Positions 58,770-64,000 of a stretch of 64,000 nt of DNA are shown one piece after another. The number at the start of each line of letters is the position of its first letter. The first letter of the stretch is position 1. A program made the translations under genes and the position numbers. Origin of the DNA: Anagrus nilaparvatae (taxonomy: Eukaryota > Arthropoda > Insecta > Hymenoptera > Mymaridae); contig JAKSXM010000132.1 in NCBI GenBank assembly GCA_022575985.1, positions 4,526,001 through 4,590,000 of the forward strand, in the 5' to 3' direction. The notes under the pieces were generated by a model that saw only the letters and a program-made list of their open reading frames with translations, was not told the DNA's origin and searched no databases.

Positions 58770-60149
58770 TCATGTGTAGTATCTGAACTATTCCATCTAT
58801 TTTTGAATTTTCGTGAATTTTTTAATCGTTTTCCAAATATATGATGGAATACTATTTTTATTTATAGTTTCACTAAAGATAATGTAATTTTGTTTTTTAA
58901 TTTTTTTTAAGTTAATTTTTGTTAGTGAAAAGAATTTTTTTTATACTCAATGTAATTTGATAAATCTCTAGTAGTAGTAGTTTATTCTTGCTTATAATCA
59001 TTTACATAATTGTTACAAGATACATATAATATTTTTACATTTTCTTTTTTTAAATCTTATGTTTTGTTTATGAATTACTAGTTTTGAAAAAATAAGAAAT
59101 TAAATACAATACCAATTTAGTAATTAAAATATCAAAAAATGTACATAAACTTTCAAGTAATATTCATTACATTTATATATATGCTTATAAAAAGTATACA
59201 TTTTGAAAATTTAAAAACAAAAATTCAATATTTTATTATTTATTAATTTATAGTAAAATTATATGAATTTAAAAATTTGAAAAAGTTTCTCTCCCCATTC
59301 GGCATTCAATTTTTTTCACTCCTTGAATCTTCAGATCTATTTCTTGTTGCTATTTTGAATCTTTTTTGTATTTTCTATTTTCATGTATTTAGCTATTTAT
59401 ATATTGTTGTCTATACTTTTTTAAATTGCTGCTCACTTATAAATTCATCCTTTTTCATTCAAAATGATGTGATAAAGTTTATAAGTTACTTGCTCTGTTT
59501 TCATTAATACTTTGAAATTTATATGAAAATTACCATTTTCCACTTTCCTATTTTAATATTTTTTGGGATTTCTCCCTGTTTTTTTTTCTATTCAACGTGT
59601 ATTTTAAGCAAAAAATGGCATTTCCATCAGAACTATTTTTATAACTGTTTTCATTATCTTTTATTATATCAATTGCTTTTATGTGTAAAGCTCTTGTGTT
59701 GTACATGTTAAATTTACTTAACTTCGATAGACTATTATATGAAGATACTGTTGTTAACTGGGAACCAGGTTGATTCGATATATTATAACTTTTGATGTCC
59801 TTTATCTTGAAATTTGAATAATATTTTCTTTTTTTAATTCTATTGCTTCTTTTTTGAATATTTAATAAAACAAATCTAATTTTGTGCAAAAAATTTTTTC
59901 GACGCCTTCCCTCCAAATATGCTTATAATTCTCCATGCGTTCGAACGAACATAACCCTTAATTTCTTCTCAATATTTTATTTCTTAATTTCTTTTTAAAT
60001 TTTGGACCCGGAGCTTTGATTTTTTTTCCACTTATACTTAAAAATATTTAACTTTTAATTTTCAAAAAAATTTTCTAAAACTTTTTCAATTTCACTAAAA
60101 AAATATTAAATCTTTGTGGAGCTCTTTTAAGCATAACTTTTTACTTCGG
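58770..60149. other. AT-rich stretch, possibly remnant retroelement DNA
   Basis: Open frames on both strands (59277-59507 plus, 59548-59916 minus) show no recognised domain. The minus-strand frame lies directly downstream of the non-LTR element and is lysine/asparagine-rich; it may be a remnant of it, but no reverse-transcriptase motif is visible. Confidence 0.4.
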
Positions 60150-63100
60150 CGCCCTCCCCCCCCCTTGATAAATCTCTATTATGTCTAAATTTCAAAAATG
60201 CAGCTCTTCTTAATCTAATATATTTATCACATTCACTATTCCACCTTGGAAAAGGAGGATTTTCACCTTCTTTGTTGGATCTTGAATGTTTTTAATTAGT
60301 TTTTGTTTTTTTGTGTCGCCTCTTTTATTAAACTAGTAATTTTTGCAGTAAAATTTGTTGCATTTGCATAAAATTCTTTATTTTCTTCTAAGCTATTTTC
60401 CATTTCTTTAGTGAACTTATTTCAGTCAGTCTTATTGCTATATAATTTACTAGAGTTAATACTATTACTAATTTGTATATAAACATTATAGTTAATAAAT
60501 ATAGGGTAGTGCCCCATGTTTCATCACAGACTTTCCATAACTAGGATAATGCAGTACCAGTGTCATCAAAAGCTAAATCTATTGCCGTTTATTTACCCAC
60601 ATAGTTAATATAAGTATTTTGATTGTTGTTAAGAAATGCAAGGTAATTTATATCTATGCTTAATAAAATTGCTTCGCATTAATTGAAATTTCCCCCAACA
60701 TATTCGTCATGAGCATTAAAATCTCCTGAAATTATAAATTTATTATTAAATTGAATAAAAACAGTGCCCATTCATTTGCATTCATGATATCTTTTGGTGG
60801 TCTATAACAGGGGACGTTATATAGTTCTTCATTGCTTACGTATAGTTTTGTTGAACTGGGTTCTAATTTATTATTACAGTTATAGAAATTTTTAACGTTT
60901 TGATACTTTAAAATACTTTTGATTAATACTGCAGTGCTTCCACCTTGCTTATCTATTCTGTCATTTATAAGTATATCATAACCACTAAAATTGTAGTCTT
61001 GTAACCTAAAATCTATACTTTTTTTATTCAGCCAAGTTTCTGATATTAAAAATGGTTAGCAGCCCCACTTTTCGCGGCTAGTCAATTTTTTGTTTCGCGG
61101 CTAGCTTTACCTTCATAAATGTTTCTGCTTTATTTTTATTGGGTATTAATTCAGCTTCTTTAGTAGAAATGCTTTTAGAATTCCCGAGAGCATTCCATTG
61201 AATTATTCTTTACTTATGTAACATATTACTTATTATTAGTATTATTATTATTATTATTATTTTTATTGTTTTCAACTGTTATAATATGTAGTTGAATTGT
61301 GTTAGCTAATCTTTGTCGTATTAAATCTTTAGGATTAATAATGTCTTCTTTTATTTGAGAAAGAATGTTCGAGGACTGAAGAATTAATTAATCTACACTT
61401 TGTTTGTTTGTAAATTTTTTCCATTAATATTAAGTTAATTTGAGTTTGATTTATTAGCATTAATGATTTCAGAAAATGATTTTTTCTTCTTGTTGTCAAC
61501 TATTTTTTTATATGCTTCAAATATATACATAACACAAATTACCAATAGCCATGTTTTGTTTTATTTCTTTTGCTATAATAAATTCTGGACAATTAGGATC
61601 TAAACAGTGATGTTCATCTCCACAATTAATACATTTGGCTGCTTTTTGACATTTTTTTTCTTTATTGGATGGAGGATCCTCTTCTCCAAAATTTAAGCAT
61701 TTAAATTTATTTCTACAATATTTGGATGTATCTACAGTTATATCTTGCAGCTTTACCCGAGGCTTTACCTATGTATGTATGGAGTAATGTTTCTTCTTAT
61801 GGAAAATACTATTATACTTTCTGGTAATTCTGTAACTCTAAAGTTTATTGACCATGACTTAGATGCAATCTATTCTTTTGTTTTTGGATCTTTTTTTTTT
61901 AAGTTAAAAGCTGAAATTGCTTAATATTTCTTGTTTGTTTGACTGCTAATTTCTGCAATTAATTCTTCTTCTGATATTCCTATTGGTAAATCTTTAATAA
62001 CTCCAGTTTGTATTACTTTATGTTTAGGTATATATGCGGTATAGCCTTCATTTAAAATTAGTCCATAGTGTGGCTACCAGTGGTAGTCATTTTGTTGAAT
62101 TCATGATGCTTATCCATGTGTACATTCTAACATCTTCTAGAAACTAGTTGAATTTGTGTAAACTTAACTTGTAATTTGTTTAGCATTCTTGTTAAGCCTA
62201 TATCAGAAACCACATCTTTTTTATTACCATCATTTATTTTATTTTAACGCATGAAAACCGAAAAGGGTCCATTGTGAATTTTCGTTTTTATAATTATACA
62301 CAGGACTTTCATAAACTTTCCGTGTGCTCTACTATACGTCGATAATCTGGTAAGAATTTAGTAAAAAAACCGCTGATTTGCTTTCCAAGTTTTCTCAGCG
62401 GAAAAACGTTGGATCAAAATTTCCTCTTACAGGAAGTTTTGTTTTTCAATAATCTCGAGCGCGCAACTATTATTTTTTGGAAAATTAATAATTTTTCGCA
62501 AATATTAGAAAATAAAGTAAAGAGGTTTTCTGACAAGCATTTTTGCAGAACGCGCGCAAGTTAAAAGTTGAACTTTATTTTCTGACATTTGCAAAAAAAT
62601 TTCAATTTTCCAAAAAAATAATAGTTGCGCGCTCGAGATTATTGAAAAACAAAACTTCCTGTAAGAGGAAATTTTGATCCAACGTTTTCCCGCTGAGAAA
62701 ACTTGGAAAGCAAAACAGGGGTTTTTTTACTAAAACTTACCAGATTACCGACGTATAGTAGAGCACACGGAATGCTCTTAAACTGAAAATCTTTTTAGCT
62801 TTCTGACAAATTGTATTAAGTCGTTACTTTACTGATTATTTGTTGTTTTTAAAGCTGAATTTCGGGGAGCAGTGGCCCAAAATAAATGTCTATTTGCCTT
62901 GAATAATCATTTGCTTCTGTTTTTACTTTTTTTATAACCTAAAATTCAAAAAAATTTTCAAAATAAAAATAAACAATTATCCGAGAACCTAATTTCGTGT
63001 TATAAAGTTTTCAAATTTGGGGATATACGCCCCGAAAAATTTGTAGAGAAGCAAGCTAAGGATTTGGAGCTTTGACGCACTATCCAAGTGATCAGAAAGC

Positions 63101-63347
63101 CAAAAAGAATTTCAGTGTATGTTGGTTTTGGTCATTAACTTGATTTTGATCACCCTTTCCTGCATTGTTATCATTGGATGTTGATTGTTTTTCAGATACA
63201 ACTTCTTCTTTATTTGATTTATTCATTTTTTTAGAAGATTTGTTTTCTTCATTATCACTTAAATTTTACTCTTAATTCAACTCTATTTCTTTTCATTCTA
63301 GGACTTTCAAAGTCCATTGAAACTGAATTCTCCACTTTATTTGACAT
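60150..63347 (-). mobile_element. degraded Jockey-like non-LTR retrotransposon (gag and endonuclease parts)
   Basis: Read on the minus strand. ORF1 starts near 63347 (MSNKVENSVSMDFESPRMKR). It continues after an inserted element with KVIQTGVIKDLPIGISEEEL and SWSINFRVTELPESIIVFSI, then a CCHC-like zinc knuckle, CINCGDEHHCLDPNC, near 61600. An endonuclease domain follows at about 61060-60500: SETWLNKKSIDFRL, DKQGGSTAVLIKSI, CYRPPKD and the signature GDFNAHDEYVGG. Then PPFPRWNSECDKYIRLRR near 60220. Many stops and frameshifts are present, and the reverse-transcriptase domain was not found, so the copy is dead and probably 3' truncated. Confidence 0.78.
62320..62770. mobile_element. 451-bp fold-back element inserted in the retrotransposon
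   Basis: It starts CCGTGTGCTCTACTATACGT and ends with the near-perfect reverse complement (TATAGTAGAGCACACGG). Arms of about 190 bp are almost perfect inverted repeats around a spacer of roughly 80 bp. There is no coding frame. It interrupts ORF1 of the non-LTR element. Confidence 0.85.
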
Positions 63348-64000
63348 CTTACAGCATGTAGATTCACATAATTCATGTTCTTGAATGCCAATACAATGAA
63401 AAATTTCTTGTTGTGTAAGTTGGGGGGGGGGGCATGTAGAGACATAGAGTGAGGTTACAAGTACAAAATACCACTAATACGCTTTTATTTTTAAAACTAT
63501 ATTATAAAATAAAATTTTTAATACGCTTGTTAAATAAAAACTTTATAAAAAGCTTTAAAACACTATTTAGATTTGTTTTTTTTTTCGCGTCAAAATCTCG
63601 CTATGGAATTCTCCAATTTTTTATCTCGTCCAACTTGTTTTCTTTATTATATCAGATACTCTAGCTCATCAAATTCTCTCTAAAAGTGAAAATAATCATA
63701 ATTGTATATTTCAAAAGTTGCAATTGGATACTAAATTTTCTTGGCAAGATTTTTCATCTTAACTACATTTTTTGTAAAAGCAACAGATAAATAGCAAAAA
63801 ACCGTTTTCTGAACTTTTTATAGCCAAATTTTTAAGTGTTCCCAAAGTAATAAGAAGAATTAACGCTAAAATTAAGAGATTATGAATGTAAAATTTATCC
63901 CCTGTAAATTTTCAAACTAACAATTTAAAAAAGCGCGGTACTTTAATGGCTCCATATACTCATCCAGAACCCAGATACCGGAAAACTGAGTATTTTTTGT
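63348..64000. other. right edge of window, no gene recognised
   Basis: A G-run of about 11 lies near 63422. Otherwise AT-rich sequence; the 5' end of the retroelement may extend a little into this part. Confidence 0.5.

Noticed and set aside
59277..59916. Phenylalanine-rich plus frame and lysine-rich minus frame
   Set aside because: Mirror images in AT-rich DNA; no reverse-transcriptase or other motif could be found.

Overview
The window is a piece of an animal nuclear genome. It is very AT-rich, its genes are broken by many short introns (often about 60 bp) with GT/AG ends, and it holds metazoan cilium, endosome and GPI-anchor genes. An EF-hand rhomboid and a silver-type carboxypeptidase D point to an insect. 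The AT content and small introns would suit a parasitoid wasp or similar lineage, but that is inference. All exon limits below were read by eye and checked for reading-frame continuity; no alignment was run.

Layout. 1.3-7.8 kb: a small MITE, then MKS1 (minus) with a SINE-like insertion in one intron. 8.6-9.8 kb: an EF-hand rhomboid protease (plus). 10.8-17.6 kb: carboxypeptidase D (minus), with four carboxypeptidase-like domains and a short one-domain isoform. 18.2-18.8 kb: a TTAA-flanked MITE. 19.2-22.8 kb: complete RTEL1 (plus). 23.7-30.6 kb: a foreign block with a truncated GFM1 whose exon runs in frame into a complete bacterial-type Rpn (PD-(D/E)XK) nuclease ORF, CCDC115 with the whole PIGB coding region inside its only intron, and a decayed WRNIP1 fragment. 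30.6-33.7 kb: a second copy of the RTEL1 3' half and DNAJB12/14 3' exons. 32.8-35.2 kb: complete DNAJB12/14 (minus). 36.7-37.3 kb: a small membrane-anchored J protein (plus). 39.8-51.0 kb: NPC1 (minus), lacking only its first coding exon and having two alternative last exons. 51-64 kb: transposon-rich DNA with a 3.37-kb palindromic hAT-type element carrying nested insertions and a 140-bp minisatellite, and a degraded non-LTR retrotransposon interrupted by a fold-back element.

The most unusual structure is at 21.3-33.7 kb. RTEL1 and DNAJB12/14 were probably convergent neighbours. A block of about 6.9 kb now separates them, and a segment of about 3 kb is present in direct orientation on both sides of it. 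The left copy completes RTEL1 and the right copy completes DNAJB12/14; the redundant halves are decaying. The block is cut inside genes at both ends (GFM1 on the left, WRNIP1 on the right), and its left end carries the Rpn ORF. This is either a real insertion with a kilobase-scale target duplication, or an assembly join; long reads across 21.3, 23.7, 24.66, 30.63 and 33.66 kb would decide.

The host genes are mostly unrelated housekeeping functions: ciliary transition zone (MKS1), intramembrane proteolysis (rhomboid), secretory-pathway peptide trimming (CPD), telomere/DNA repair (RTEL1), mitochondrial translation (GFM1), V-ATPase assembly (CCDC115), GPI anchors (PIGB), ER chaperoning (DNAJB12/14) and sterol export (NPC1).
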